A stretch of 64,000 bases of DNA from Aquilaria yunnanensis (GCA_039654915.1 CM077594.1:19157001-19221000); one strand, 5' to 3'; shown: positions 31,100 to 43,617, counted from the stretch's first letter. Numbers and translations: made by a program. The notes: generated from the letters alone by a model not told the origin.

Positions 31100-32600
31100 A
31101 TGGTTACTATAAGGAAAGGGGATCAGGGACCTCTAAGACCTCCTGGTAAGCAAAGGAAGAGGAATAGAAATGAAGAACCAGGAAAGGGTGACCAGGTTAG
31201 AGCACAAAAAGTAATGGACCCTGCACTTGAATTGAACATGCCTCAAGTGTGGGTTGAGCTACAAAGAAACTTAGCCCAAATCAATGAAGGCTTAGTAAGG
31301 CTGCTATAGGTTCAACAATAAAGAGCATAAAGAGTACAAGATGGTCTCGTTGAGCAAAATCAGGAAGTTACAAGAGAAGCTCTAAGGAATAATGACATAA
31401 CTAATGTTCCTTTTGATGGAAATGATATTAAAGAAGATGAAGAAGCAGAGGATAAAGACGGAGGCACCTAAGGGCTAGAAGAGTTAAGTATGAGATTAGT
31501 CAAGTATCTAGGGCCAGCCACTCAGCTTATGACCATTCCATAAGTAATCAAGCTAAAAGGTATAATGAAAGTAGAGGAACAAAAAAACACAAAGAGCCTC
31601 AAGGTTTAGTAAAATCCCATAGGTCTAGGAAACATAGAGTTGAGGACCTTAAGGGCTTTGATGATGTCAAACTATTGGAGAGGTTTTGGGGCCTAAGACC
31701 TCCATAGTTTGATGGTAGAGTTAGGCCAAAGAAGGTTGAAGAATGGCTGACTTTCATTGAAAAGATGTTTGATAGGATGCATCTAAGCTCCACCAAGAAA
31801 GTATCTCTAACTACTTACAATCTTATAGGTATGTAGAAATGTGGTGAGGGAGCAATAGAGATAGGTATGCTGTTCAAACGAGTAAGAAAACAAACCATGA
31901 GTTTGAGATGACTTGGCCAGAGTTCACTAGACTTTTCCAGGATCAGTATATCAGTAATATAATCAAAGATTTAAAGTAGGCAAAATTTGATGCATTGCAG
32001 CAAGACCAACTGAGTTTTCTAAAATATGAACACAAGTTCAACCAACTTGTAAGGTATACACCACAATACCATGAGCTAGAAGAACTTAAAACCAAGAGGT
32101 TTGTTTGAGGCCTAATATCAAGAGAGTAGAAGGCCATTGAATGCTCTCATCTATCATGATACAGTATAAAAGGCTTTACTTATAGAACAAGAAGAACATG
32201 AAAGTAAGTGGTTCCTCAGTGGACTAGGGGAAACTAGTCAGTAAGGAAAGCAGAGAAAGCCACTGCAAGGTAAAGGCACTGCCAAGGTTTTTCAACCTAG
32301 TGTGGATGGTAAGGTCAAGGGCAAGTTCAATGGCCTAAGGTGTCCTAGATGCTAGAAATTTCATGGCAAAAAGCCATGTTACTTTAAGACACAAGCATGC
32401 CTTAAATACGGCTCCTTAGACTTTTAGATCAAAGATTGCGCTTTGGTACAAAGAAGAGGGTAAGAGGACTAAGGCCAGAATAGGTCTAATGTGTTAGCTA
32501 CTAGGGACAATCAGCCAAGAGGTCCTTCACAAGCACCAAGGCCACTGGTGCAAAGAGCTAGAAGTGTATTTTAGCTTGACAAAGAAGATGCATCCTAGCA
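31100..32600 (+). pseudogene. gag: Tekay-type gag, broken
   Basis: Starts MVTIRKGDQGPLRPPGKQRK at 31100 (69 codons open) and then has many stops and frameshifts. Recognisable further on: FDGRVRPKKVEEW-like capsid sequence (31700-31750), AEWLTFIEKMFDRM-like text, and a decayed zinc-knuckle area near 32345-32430 (KPCYFKTQACLKYGSL). Not translatable. Confidence 0.75.
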
Positions 32601-32865
32601 AGATGCACTTAGAGGTAACATTTACGTAAATGGCATGCCTGTTAGTGTATTGTTTGATACTAGAGCATTAGTGTCTATTATCTCTAGGAGATTGGTTGAA
32701 TCTATGGAATTGTCGATTGAACTAGCTAAGAACTATGAGGTAGAAGTAGGGAAGACTAAGATTGTGATTGATCTGCTAGTATTAAATATTCCAAACTATG
32801 ATATTGTTCTGGGTATGAATTATTTGGTTATGCATGGTATAAAGATTGATTGTGCTAAAAGATAA
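32601..32865 (+). pseudogene. pol: Tekay-type aspartic protease, broken
   Basis: VSVLFDTRALVSIISRRLVE carries the active-site D-T with Arg in place of the Gly of DTG/DSG. NIPNYDIVLGMNYLVMHGIK matches the second conserved strand (YDVILGMDWL type). 76 codons are open, ending in TAA near 32863. Confidence 0.85.
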
Positions 32866-33960
32866 ATCACATTGCCTACTAATGAAGTGTATGCATTAGT
32901 GAATTCTAAGGAATTAATGTATGAAATGCATGGAATGAAACTAGAAGTATTAGATAAGATTCTTATGATTTTTGAAGATAAATACTATGCATTGAATGAT
33001 ATTAAAATTGAGGAAGAAGTTAGTAGGATATTGTAGTGAAAGACTTTCCATAAGTCTTTTCCTAAAGACCTGTTAGGTATTCTTCCTTCAAGAGAGATTG
33101 AATTTGAGATTAAACTATAACTTGGAACTACACCAATATCCATACCTCCTTACAGAATGCCAATCATAGAGATGACGAAGCTTAAGAAACAACTTGATAA
33201 ACTTCTGGAAAAAGGGTTCATACGATCGAGTGTTTCATTGTGGGGAGCTCCTGTTTTCTTTGTGAAAAAAAAAGGTGGATCATTGAGATTGTGCATTGAT
33301 TACAAAAAATTGAATGCATGACTACCAAGAACAAGTATCCACTCCCTAGGATTTAGGGTATATTTGATCAACTCAAGGGAGAAAAGATCTTCTCTAAGAT
33401 TGATTTGAGATCTAGGCACTTTCAATTAAGAGTAAAAGGGGAAGACATACCCAAAACAACATTCAGAACAAGATATGGGCACTGAGTACAAAGTCATACC
33501 TTTGGCTTGACTAATGCCCTTGCTGCATTTATGGACTTGATGAACCGTGTGTTCAGACCATACTTGGACAAGTTTGTAGTGGTGTTCATTGATGACATCC
33601 TAATGTATTCAAAGGATGAAAGTGAACATGTGCATCACTTAAAAATTGTCATGAACACATTGTTTGACAGTAAGCTATATGCTAAATTTTTCAAGTGCTA
33701 ATTCTAGATAAAGGAAGTGTCTTTCCTAGAACACATCATTGATGCACAAGGCCTTAAAGCAAAACCTGAAAATGTTAAGGCTATGCAAGAGTAGGAAAGT
33801 CCTAAGACTGTAAGAGAAATCAGAAGCTTCCTAGGATTGGTAGGCTATTATAGGAGATTTATATCAAAATTCTCCATGATTGCCTCAATCTTTACTCAAC
33901 TGACCAAAAAGGGTCAAAAGTTTGACTGGACTAAAAAATGTAAAAAGAGCTTTTAGGAGC
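32866..33960 (+). pseudogene. pol: Tekay-type reverse transcriptase, broken
   Basis: Fragments in several frames: entry segment FPKDLLGILPSREIEFEI (33060-33110), [52 protein letters not shown], then [20 protein letters not shown] with the catalytic F-I-D-D in [14 protein letters not shown] (33580-33610), and FLGLVGYYRRFISKFS near 33830. Several stops and shifts. Confidence 0.88.
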
Positions 33961-34443
33961 TAAAAAGCAAGTTGACTCAAAGCTCCAATGTTAATCTTAC
34001 CTGATCTAAGCAAGCCTTATATTATTTATACAAATGCATCTAGATCTAGGTTAAGATGTGTGTTGATGCAGCAAAGGAATGTGATTGCTTATGGATCATG
34101 GCAGTTAAAACCCCATGAGCAAAATTACCCTGCCCATGACCTAGAACTTGCTGTAGTGATTTTTTGCCTTAAAACAATGGAGCCATTACCTAATGTAAAC
34201 CTCTTTTGTAACATATACTAACCATAAAGGCCTAAAGTACTTGTTCAATAAAAAAGAGTTGAGCATAAGGCAAAGAATATGGTTGGAGTGTATTAAATAT
34301 TATGATTGTAGCATTCAGTACACTGAGGACAAAGGCAATCTAGTGGCCAATGCCTTAAGTAGGAAGTATACTAGTTTGCTAAAAGGTGGATCCTTGGTAG
34401 ACACTAGTGAAGAAAATATTTTGCTATGCTTTTGGCATAAGTG
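33961..34443 (+). pseudogene. pol: Tekay-type RNase H, broken
   Basis: [20 protein letters not shown] (catalytic D replaced by N in YTNAS), [31 protein letters not shown], then after a frameshift near 34200 [40 protein letters not shown] and VANALSRK. Confidence 0.85.
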
Positions 34444-35634
34444 ACAACAATGGGAAAGAGCACAAGTTTGTGCATTAATTATTCAGTTTGAGTGAATTGA
34501 GAAGATAAGAAAGGCACAAGAAACAGACCCAAATATAAAAAAGATTTTAGGAGAATACAAAAGGTCCTTGTATGAATCCTTTGCCTACAAGAAAGGATTA
34601 TTGTACTTTAAGGATAGAATATATGTGCCTAGTGAACAAGAACTCATAAATAAGATACTTGAGAAAGATCATACTAGTAAACTAAATATCCATCCTGGAA
34701 GTGAAAAGATGTATAAAGACTTGAAAACAAATTTCTGGTGGCCAAACTTGGAAGGGGACATAGCCACATATATCTCTAAATATGCCACATACCAAATAAT
34801 AAAGGTAGAACATCAAAGGCCAGTCACAAACTCTACCCATTCTAGTGAGTAAGTAGGGTAACCTTATTATGTACTTCTTAACTGGGTTGGCTATAACCAA
34901 ATTAAGGCATGACATAATTTGGGTCTTAGTGGATAGGTTAACCAAGTGTGCCCACTTCTTGCTAATGAATATCACAGACTCATTGGAAAAGTTGGCATAA
35001 ATGTACATCAAGGAGATAATAAGGTTGTATGGGGTGCTATACTCCATACTGTCAGACAGAGATCCAAGGTTTACAACTAGATTTTGGAGTACTTTTACAA
35101 AGCACTAGGAACCAAAATCCACCTGAGCACTGCTTACCATCCTCAAACAGATTGACAAACTGAGAAAGTGGTTCAGATATTGGAAGACATGCTCAAGAGT
35201 TGTGTTTTGGATTTTAAGAGAGAATAGGACTAACACTTAACTTTGATAGAATTCTCTTACAACAACAATTATCATAGCACCATTGGTATGACACCTTATG
35301 AAGCTTTTTATGATAGAAGGCGCATGACACACCATTATTGGGTGGAAGCCTCAGATAGGCTAGAGTTAGGTCCTAAGATTATTGAAGAAACAACAAGTAA
35401 AATTAAGAAGATACGGGAAAGGTTAAAGACAGCTAATGAACGGACCATGACTTATGTGAACAAAAGAATAAGAGACTTGGAGTTTGAGGTTAGTGATAAA
35501 GTGTGGCTCAAAGTAGCACCAACCAAAGGCACTATCAGATTTGGAAAAAGAAGTAAGTTAGCTCCGAGGTCCATCAGCCCTTATAAGATAGTAGACAGAG
35601 TTGGCAAGGTGGTTTATAGGCTAGCTCTAACATA
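34444..35634 (+). pseudogene. pol: Tekay-type integrase, broken
   Basis: The zinc-binding part is decayed (HPGSEKMYKDLKTNFWWPNL, YISKYATYQIIKVEHQRP), with the usual Cys pair changed (TYQI where CxxC is expected). Core fragments: [27 protein letters not shown], HLSTAYHPQTD (34950-35160). Tail 35243-35634 is open for 130 codons: IEFSYNNNYHSTIGMTPYEA and DKVWLKVAPTKGTIRFGKR through VVYRLALT. Confidence 0.88.
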
Positions 35635-35726
35635 AAGTATGTCAAGTGTTCATATGTTTTCAATGTCAGTAAGCTTAAGAAGTGTCTACTAAACACAAAG
35701 CATGCTATGGCTGTATAGGGCATACA

Positions 35727-35731
35727 GTTAG
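35727..35731. repeat. Target-site duplication GTTAG, left copy
   Basis: Matches 39771-39775 exactly; brackets the 4039-bp insert. Confidence 0.9.
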
Positions 35732-36722
35732 TGTCACGCCCCAAACTGCCCCTGGCCCATCTGGGCCCGATTATCAGATTAATGCAGCGGAAGTTATTCA
35801 TACTGAAGGGGCTTTATTAGCTAGTTATGAGCACCTATGGCGTGACTCCATGCTCTATTCTGGTACTAGCTTGTTACTTAAATACTTTCAATGTGTTGTC
35901 AGGGTGCTCTCCAGGAACGAGCTAATACCTATGTGGAATTCTAGTGTTCCATTTATGGACTTTACCACTTAGCCGGTTACACACACAAGTCTTTAGATGT
36001 CATTTCAACAAAATCCAATAAATCCAGATTCACTGGAAGTCTTCCCTTAGTTACACACATAATCAGCAAATCATACTTGCAATTCAAGCAAAGCATACAC
36101 TTAATCCATTAAGTGCATAGGATGTGTGTCCATCAAGTGTACTAATCCAATGCATGGCAACAAAGAAGCCCATCTCATTTTCAACTTTGAAAACCACATT
36201 TATATATCCATGAGCATCAGCCAAGTCTAGTACACATAACATGAATATCCATCATGGCATTTCATCAAAATTCATCCTAAGATAATCATGATCACAATGT
36301 GCATCTAACAAGCATCTCCTACTTGGAAAACATACCAAGGATGCTATATGTCCATAACTAGTTAAGTTTAGGTTTTACAGACCAAGTTCTTATGTCTACC
36401 CAAACTTTAACTCATAACCTGGAACTCATTCTAGCTTAATAGACCTTGTTCCCACAACTTCTAGACTCCACAAGCCTGCACAAGGAAGTCCAAACCATTA
36501 GCTTGTTCCGCAAGTAAAATATACCACATAACTCACTTAGAGTCAAATGAATATATTAAGCAACACTAAACTCATACCCAACCCTTTAGCAAAACATAAC
36601 GAGTACTCTAGTACTCCCTACTTGATCTATCAAGCCATCCAATCCACTTCCTGAAAAAAAGTAAAGAAGGGCGGGTGAGTTATAAAACTCAGTAAGGATC
36701 TAGGTGTGAGGTAAGTAACTCA

Positions 36723-36935
36723 TGACTTTCGTAGTCATATCCGGCTTAAAAAGCCAAAATTGTGCCAAGAACGTAATGGCAATGCCAAATCAGAATGAGG
36801 TAATCTCTCGTGACTTTCGTAATCACATATGGCTTCCAAAGCCTATTCTTAAGCCAAGAATGTCATGGCAATTAAATCCCATCCCAAGAATACCATGGCA
36901 AATAAATCCAAGCCAAGAATATCATGGCAAATAAT
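36723..36935. repeat. Short imperfect tandem repeats inside the 4-kb insert
   Basis: TGACTTTCGTAGTCATAT and TGACTTTCGTAATCACAT lie 89 bp apart (36723 and 36812). They are followed by four copies of CCAAGAAT/C-x-TCATGGCA (36856-36935). Confidence 0.7.
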
Positions 36936-37094
36936 CCTGTTCCTGCAAAGGAAAACACTAAAACAAAGAAAACACAAGATACAGCACAATAGCAGCAACA
37001 ACAATAATAATAATAATTTGGGTCAGCATGCACAAACAACAACGGTTCAGAGAAGCACACAACACACGCACCCAACCACAAGTTTTCCTGGGCA

Positions 37095-37190
37095 ATCACT
37101 ACTGCCACCCACTACTGGCACCCCTGGCCAGACTGGCAGTACTGGCACCAATGGCACCCCTGGCACCACTGGCACCCCTGGCAAGTGTCC
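37095..37190 (+). repeat. CTGGCACC minisatellite
   Basis: Repeats of ACTGGCACC / CCTGGCA with a 9-12-bp period. It yields a collagen-like TGTPG peptide in one frame by chance; I do not call a gene. Confidence 0.7.
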
Positions 37191-37359
37191 AAGGCTTTAA
37201 ACCTCAATTTTCCTTCTTAATCATACCACCCGTTCCCCTAGAGCTCCGAGTTACATAGTAAGTTGGTCATTCTTACTATAAACTCTAACACTTGCCTTTA
37301 TATTGATTAGCTAATCAAACCATATATATATCCACAATTGCCCATTATTCATATCCATA

Positions 37360-37420
37360 GTTGCCGAAGCAACAATCCTCGTCCAATATGCACTTACGTG
37401 CCCAAAGTTGCCGAAGCAAC
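37360..37420. repeat. Two GTTGCCGAAGCAAC hairpin units
   Basis: GTTGC-CGAA-GCAAC at 37360-37373 and 37407-37420, each followed by sequence ending CACTTACGTGCCC. A 5-bp stem with a CGAA loop. Confidence 0.65.
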
Positions 37421-38139
37421 GATACCTCATCAATTATGCACTTACGTGCCCAATTATTAAACTAAGAAAGTAACATGAGCCCTCACACAAAGAACAACTA
37501 ACCCGCTGCACACCTATGGTCACTTGGTTCTATGACCATCACATAGGGGCATTTATACTCACAAACAATATCATGGAAGTACACCATGCAATAAGTGAGT
37601 AAAGGATCCTTACCACCATTGGTGTAACCTTTTGCTCATTGCCTTTGCTTTGCTTTTTTTGTTGTTGGAACTTTGCCATTTCCTTAATGGACCTATAAAG
37701 TCCAAAATACTAACAAGTTACTTAATTGCTTTCTATTAAACAAGAGAACCATAATTTACCAAGCATACTTGGTTTAACTTACTCAACCTCACTTAAGGAG
37801 GTAAAGGCCCACTTAGCCTTTCTGTGAACTGAGGCCCAATTTTCTGTAAACTCAGGCCTATATTGGCCTTTTCTGGAATTCTGGCCCAACTTATCATTTA
37901 GGCCCATATTAACCTTTTCAGGACTTGGGCCTATATTAACCTTTTCAGGATTTAGCCCATTTGCCAATAATGCCATTATGGCCCAAAATAGCCCATCATT
38001 TCTTTTTCTTGCTCAAATTAGTCCCACAAGTTTTCTAAGGACCATTTATGCCAAGAACACTTGGCTAACACTTTGCATGTTCATAAGAACACTTGTACTA
38101 CCATGAACACATGGTTTAAACTTATGTATGCCAAGATTA

Positions 38140-38900
38140 CTACTTGGCCGAATCTTCTAGTACTTCCATAGCTTACAAAATTCTCCTTTTTGCATCCAAC
38201 TTTTTGCCATTGTTTTGTATATTCACAAGGACTTTAATGATACCAAGAACACTTGGAAAAATGTCCATGCATGCCAAGATTCACACTTGGCCGAAACTTT
38301 CCTCTTGCTTTTCTTTCATCTTTTGCTTGTTTCCTTCATTGGAATGGCCATACAAGCCTCGAGGCACCAAGAACACTTGGTTTCATGCCTCCAAATGCCG
38401 TGTATACTCATGGCCGAAACCTCCATCCTTGCTTTCCATGGCTTAAAAGTGCCATGCATATAAAGAGCTCTTGAGTTGAGCTCAAGAACAACAATATCCT
38501 TCCATGGCCGAAATATCCACTTGATTTCCTTGCAAAAATCCAACATGGCCAAGTCATTAAAGAGTAGCATCTAGCTCAAAATACATGAAACTACCAAGAA
38601 AAACTTGGTTCACTTACAACCTTTAAATGGCCGAAACTTGAGCTTCACTTTCTTGGAGTTCGTCTTCATCTTCTTGCTCTTCATGGCTTAGAAATGCCAT
38701 GCATGTAAGGAGCTCTTGAGGTGAGCTCAAGAACACCATTTTATCCATATGGCCGAAACTTCACAAGCATTTCTTCATGGGTTTTCTTTGATTTCTCACT
38801 TTGTTCTTGGTCTAGATGGGTTTAGGAGCTTGAAAGCTTCAAGAAAATGTGTTTGCATGTGCAAGAACATGCATTTCTAGCTATGGCCGAATCTTGGATG
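38140..38900. repeat. Seven dispersed GGCCGAA units
   Basis: Core TGGCCGAAACTT or variants near 38145, 38290, 38413, 38506, 38628, 38753 and 38886. Two larger repeats with GAGCTCTTGAGxTGAGCTCAAG and CCATGCAT (38450-38515 and 38697-38757) lie within the array. Confidence 0.65.
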
Positions 38901-39770
38901 AAGAAAGAAGGAGATGGAGTTTGAAGAACACCATGGCTGGAACTTAGAGAGAAGGGAGAGCTTTTGGTGCTAGAGAGAGAGTGGAAATGAAAATGAAATG
39001 AAAGTGGGAGTGATGGCTGGTTATGCACTTGCAAATGAAAGAGAAATGAAACTCAAATGCATTCTAAATGTGCATTAAACGTATATTCAAAGAAGGTGGT
39101 TGGTCATGGTGCTAAATGAAGTGAAATGTACCCAAAATGCATATCAAATGCATAATTTGGAGGTATGGACGAATTTTGAATGAAAAAGGTGGGAGAATAA
39201 GTCAAATGCTCATTAAAGCATTGCTTGGACAAGTGATGGTGGGGAGAATTAAATAATGTAAAGTGGGAGACAATGTAAGTGGGTGATTAAAATATGGTGA
39301 GTGGGATTTGTAGTGGGAGACAAGGCATGGGTAATAGAATAGTCAAATTGGGAAAGTGGGGGACAAAAGTAAGTGGGGTAATATTTAATTGGTGAGTGGA
39401 GGATGTAGTGGAGGGATTAAATAATTATGAGTGGAATGTGTAGTAGGCTAATTTTAAATTGGTAACATGGGGTGGCCGGCCATGCATATATTTTTCATGA
39501 AAAATGGCCAAATTACTCACTTGGTCCTCCATCTTTCTCCAACTTTGCAATTGAGTCCCTCAACTTCCAAACTTGCCATTTTTTATCACCCAAACTCTTG
39601 GCATTAGCCAAGCATAATTCTCAGAGTGTCCAACACTCATTAATGCCCATTCCATAAATAATTCAAAGTCTCTACAAATAATTTCGCTAAGTTTCCAAAT
39701 TAGGAAACTATTTATGCCACTAATCCACTTAACCCGGTAATTAATCATTCATCACTTTCCGGGTGTAACA

Positions 39771-39775
39771 GTTAG
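39771..39775. repeat. Target-site duplication GTTAG, right copy
   Basis: See left copy at 35727-35731. Confidence 0.9.
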
Positions 39776-39960
39776 AGCCTAATTTGACGTATAAAGAGAA
39801 ACAAATAGCTATTTTAGCTAAAAATACCATAAGGCTAAGGAACAAAATGATTCTTATGGTTAAGATCAATGGTCACACTATTGTAAAAGATAGGCAACTT
39901 GGGAAACTGAAGAATAAATGCTGGAAAGGTATTTAGATGAGTGCCCCAAGTTAAGGGCAA
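39776..39960 (+). pseudogene. pol: Chromodomain remnant of the Tekay-type pol
   Basis: Resumes the integrase C-terminus after the 4-kb insert: EPNLTYKEKQIAILAKNTIR, LRNKMILMVKINGH, then a decayed end where TWE-type chromodomain residues are expected. In functional chromoviruses this domain binds histone marks and guides insertion; here it is lost. Confidence 0.7.
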
Positions 39961-39978
39961 CTTTGGAGGACCAAAATT

Positions 39979-39993
39979 TTTAAGGAATGGGGG
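39979..39993 (+). other. Polypurine tract of the Tekay-type element
   Basis: TTTAAGGAATGGGGG, directly before the 3' LTR; a purine tract of the usual chromovirus form. Confidence 0.75.
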
Positions 39994-42488
39994 ATATTAC
40001 CACCTCCAAAAAATAAGAAAATTACAGTATAAATGCATAATGGTTATAAATATTTATATAGCATAATTTTTACCATAGTGAATGAAATGTGAGAGGTAAA
40101 GTGTATAATTTATGCCTCCTTAAAAGATCCACACAATGGTTACTTGGCTCTCAAGAAAACCCTAAAGGATTGTTTGGTTTACAAGTAACTTATGGACTTT
40201 ATTGTAAAGATATAAGACTTGGGTTCTCAATTGCACAACTTCTAAAAGAGAGCTTTTTGAAGGATTTGAAATGTATGGGACCAATTGTTAGGGGCTAAAT
40301 TGTGTAAAGGAAGCAAAGGCCAATTGTTCAAGAACCTAGGATGACTAGGTTCACAAGTGTCCACAAAATAACTTAAGGGTGAGATGATCTTTGAAAAAGG
40401 TCAAATGGGATCATTTTCATCATTATCTTAACCTTCCATGGCCGGTTATTAAGGTAAAAAAAAGTGGGCTAAAGATTTGCCAAAAATTCCTTGCTTAAGA
40501 CATACTTATAGTGACCTAGGTAAAAGTTAAGGTTAAGCTAAACAAGTTAAGGAAATATCTAGACTTTTACTTATTTCCTTGCCAATTTTTACCTTAACTA
40601 GGAACCATCTCTTCCTTAGCTCCTCCATAAGCTTCCATATCCACCATAGCTCAAGCTCTCAAAAGAATGCAAGAGAAGGCAATTTGATTCAACAATAGAC
40701 AAAAGAGCCTTAGTTTTCAGGTTTATTGAGGTTCTCTTGGAATTTTGGGCCTTCACAGCCTAGGTAAGGGCTTTATCTTTGTGTTTCATGGTTGTTTACT
40801 GGCCTAAGATAATGATCAAGTATCCATGAAGCTAAGACTAAGCTTAGAATAGAGCTTATAGCTTGATGAACCAAGTTTAGGTTAAGGGGAAAACTGTGCC
40901 CAAGGTTTTGGCCTTACTGTTTTTGTGCACAAAAATGGCAATGTTTACATGGGGTTTTAGAGCCCATGTTAGTACTAACTAAGACCAATTAACCTCATAA
41001 GATAAAACATTAGCCTGAGGAGGGCTACCATGGTGATTACTTATTGTTTATTTGATTGTTTATGAACTAACCCTAATGATGTATTGCTGCCAGCATTGCA
41101 TTTGCTTGTTGCTATGTGTTATGTGGATTTGGATGGATACATTCATGTATATGTGTTGTGTTTTTGTGTTTTAGTGTCTTTGGATTTCAATTTTGTAGTT
41201 GGGAAACCAAGTTCTTATTGATAAGTCCTTACTAAGTTTATTCAAAGAGACTTACCTCATTTCTGTCCATTTTTAGGAGCACCTGAAAGAGATCACTCAA
41301 ACTAATAGCTATCGGTTGAATTTATCTGTCAAATTTTAGTCACATTAACTCTAGTATGTGTACTTGTAAAATGGAGATTTTTATGAGCTTTAGAGCACAT
41401 TAGCTACTTTAAGTAATGGTACTTTCGGCCTTACACAGCAGTTGGTCCTTTCAAGTTTTCGAACTACTTAGTGCTTTTGAAGCCTTCAAAGAGGGTTAAT
41501 GTACATATCAACTAAGTTATTGGCATGTATATAGTGTTTGAATACATGTGAATGAACTGGGTATGTTATATGTGTAGTGTGAGAATGATATATGGATCAA
41601 TGGAATGTAGTTTGAACTTTGAAGTGTTTGTGTAATTCTATCCATATTGGTTCTTATGGGCTGTTTTGAAGAGTATGGTATTTGATGCATATGTAATGAC
41701 TTAAAAACCATGGGAATTTCTTTCACATGTGTCTAAGACATGTATAGAACTACCCATGTTGCCTTTGCACTTAGAAATGAAGTGTATGAATTTTATGAAA
41801 TTTTGTATGGGCAAATTGGTCATTAGTTGTTTAAATTTAGTACCCTGTACTCCAACTGCCATAACTTGCAGTACATAATGAGTTTGAATATGAAATTTTG
41901 ACCGCACATATAATACTTCAATATGAAGAATTTGGATTTTGAGTCACTAGATTTAGTGTCATATAGCAAAAGTTATGGCCTGTCAAAGTTGGCTAATTTT
42001 GTTGGGTGCTGTTCATATGGTCAATTCTACCCAGTTAAGTGTAAAATTCATAATGGCAATCCTAGATGGATTTAATGTCCCAAACCTATTTTCCTATGAA
42101 TGCTTAAGTGTATTAAAGGGTTTAAAACCCTTAGGGCATAGGAGAACATGAGTAGAATTTGAGATGGACACGGTGTGAAAATTTGGACACATGAATTAGC
42201 ACCAAAGTGCACCAAGTGTGCATGTAATTGTGCATGTTCATGAAATTTTGCTTGAGTGCCATAGTGACATAGGATGAGGTTTTGATCATTTTTTACGCTG
42301 CCAATTAAACTTGTGTGTGAATATGTATGTGATGGGTAGAGTAATATACACATCTTTGCATAAAGACCAAGAGGGCCACTTGGGATAAATGTAGTCTGCA
42401 TGTTCTGCTTGGCCTATAGTACACGTAATGTCTGGGACTTGAGCTCACTAAATCTGATCACTATATTTAAGTACTTAGAGTTGTAACA
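39994..42488 (+). repeat. 3' LTR of the Tekay-type element
   Basis: About 2.5 kb, from near ATATTACCACC to GTAACA. The TG start is eroded. Matches 28436-30940. Confidence 0.9.
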
Positions 42489-43615
42489 CTGTCCTTTCAC
42501 TTATTGGTAGTGTTGTTGCCATTGTTCAGCTTGCTAAAGTTGATGCATGTTGTTTGACTTTCATTTTACTACATTAATCTTTAGCCCTGCTCAACATAGG
42601 TAGGATTTTATTTAATTTTGTGTTTTCATTTATCTTTTTTTAAACTTATGCAAAATGGTTTCTTAATTCCATTCTTGGGTTGTGTGTAGAAATGGTTAAG
42701 AGTATCACTTTGTCTTAAAAATAATAGCTTGTTGGGAGAGTTGTTGCTTTCAAAACTAAGAAATTAAAGTGCTTATGATATTTCCCTTTAATAACTTCAT
42801 TTATTGACCATAGTTCACGATTTAGAAATTTTAAATTTCAGGAATTATTTGAACCTAAAAACGGAAGTGATGTAAGTGGCCTTGCAATAACTACTGCAAA
42901 GGTCTCATCCTTAATCTTTTACATATAATATTTTCATTTTTTTCTCATTGCAGTAGTAATGACAAGCTAATATTTATGAATTTTTCTTCATATTGTTCCT
43001 ATCTTGTGTCAATGTTCATGCGGAGGAAGGTCGGATACTAGAAGGCTAAAAACACTAGAATGGAATTAGCATATGCAAATGTGTTTATTATCTATGCCAG
43101 AAGTACCATATTAAAACATGTCAATGAGGGTAAGAGACATTCAATTTATCATTCTCACTTTTGTAAATTTGGATTAGCTGCATGGTTCGTTTGTGTCCAA
43201 ATTTATGCTGATTCCTTTTTGGAAGGTTCATGTGTTTGAGAATTATTCTATAGATGTTGTGTGCTTGTCCTATAATAACCACAATATTCTCATAATTGTG
43301 ACCTTTATATTATTCATTGCCAAACAATTATGCAAATACAGATGTTATAGCCTTATAAACACTTACATAGAATAAACTATGAGAATCAAGTGTTTTACCA
43401 ATTACACACATTCTTTGGCTTATTTAACTCAAGTAGCTTGACTGACAAAAAAGACTAATATGCATAACCAATTATTTGTTGTATGCTTTTTTGTTTTGCT
43501 TACTTTTAAAGTGAATTTGTTACAAATTCATAGTAAAGATTGACGTGCTTCGGTTGACAACTATAAAGGTACTAAACAAAATTGAGCTTAATTATGTTAT
43601 TAATGTCTAAAAATG
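42489..43615. other. AT-rich spacer, nothing recognised
   Basis: Only short ORFs (longest 60 codons at 43193-43375). A TTTTTTCTCATTGCAG acceptor-like string at 42939-42954 might be chance. I see no homology I can name. Confidence 0.5.
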
Positions 43616-43617
43616 TA

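Larger units (their letters stand above)
35732..39770 (-). mobile_element. 4039-bp non-coding insert, probably a minus-strand solo LTR of a gypsy chromovirus
   Basis: Starts TGTCACGCCCC and ends GGGTGTAACA (TG...CA), with a perfect GTTAG duplication, so it is an integrase product. No gag or pol and no internal long direct repeat, hence a solo LTR rather than a two-LTR element. On the minus strand it begins TGTTACACCCGG and ends GGGGCGTGACA, like large LTRs of Tekay-type elements as I remember them. On that strand a leader-like pyrimidine-rich stretch follows CACTCTCTCTCTAGC near 38970. A large non-autonomous element is the alternative. Confidence 0.7.
28436..42488 (+). mobile_element. Tekay/Del-type chromovirus, old and decayed, with a 4-kb insert
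   Basis: Two direct repeats (28436-30940 and 39994-42488, about 2.5 kb) flank decayed gag, protease, RT, RNase H, integrase and a chromodomain remnant. The order and the motifs [17 protein letters not shown] and FEVSDKVWLKVAPTKGT are typical of the Tekay (Del) chromovirus clade. A degenerate initiator-Met primer-binding site follows the 5' LTR and a purine tract precedes the 3' LTR. In sections I aligned, the LTRs differ at roughly one base in ten, so this is much older than Tat-2. The flanks (CTAGC left, CTGTC right) are not a clean duplication. A 4039-bp element at 35732-39770 splits the integrase tail. Confidence 0.9.

Noticed and set aside
36865..37200. Collagen-like TGTPG ORF
   Set aside because: Result of the CTGGCACC minisatellite; no gene context.
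42072..42401. 109-codon minus-strand ORF in the Tekay 3' LTR
   Set aside because: The matching place in the 5' LTR does not keep it; chance ORF.
42489..43600. Host gene fragment with exon-like pieces and a GCAG acceptor
   Set aside because: No recognisable protein; short ORFs only, so I leave it as spacer.
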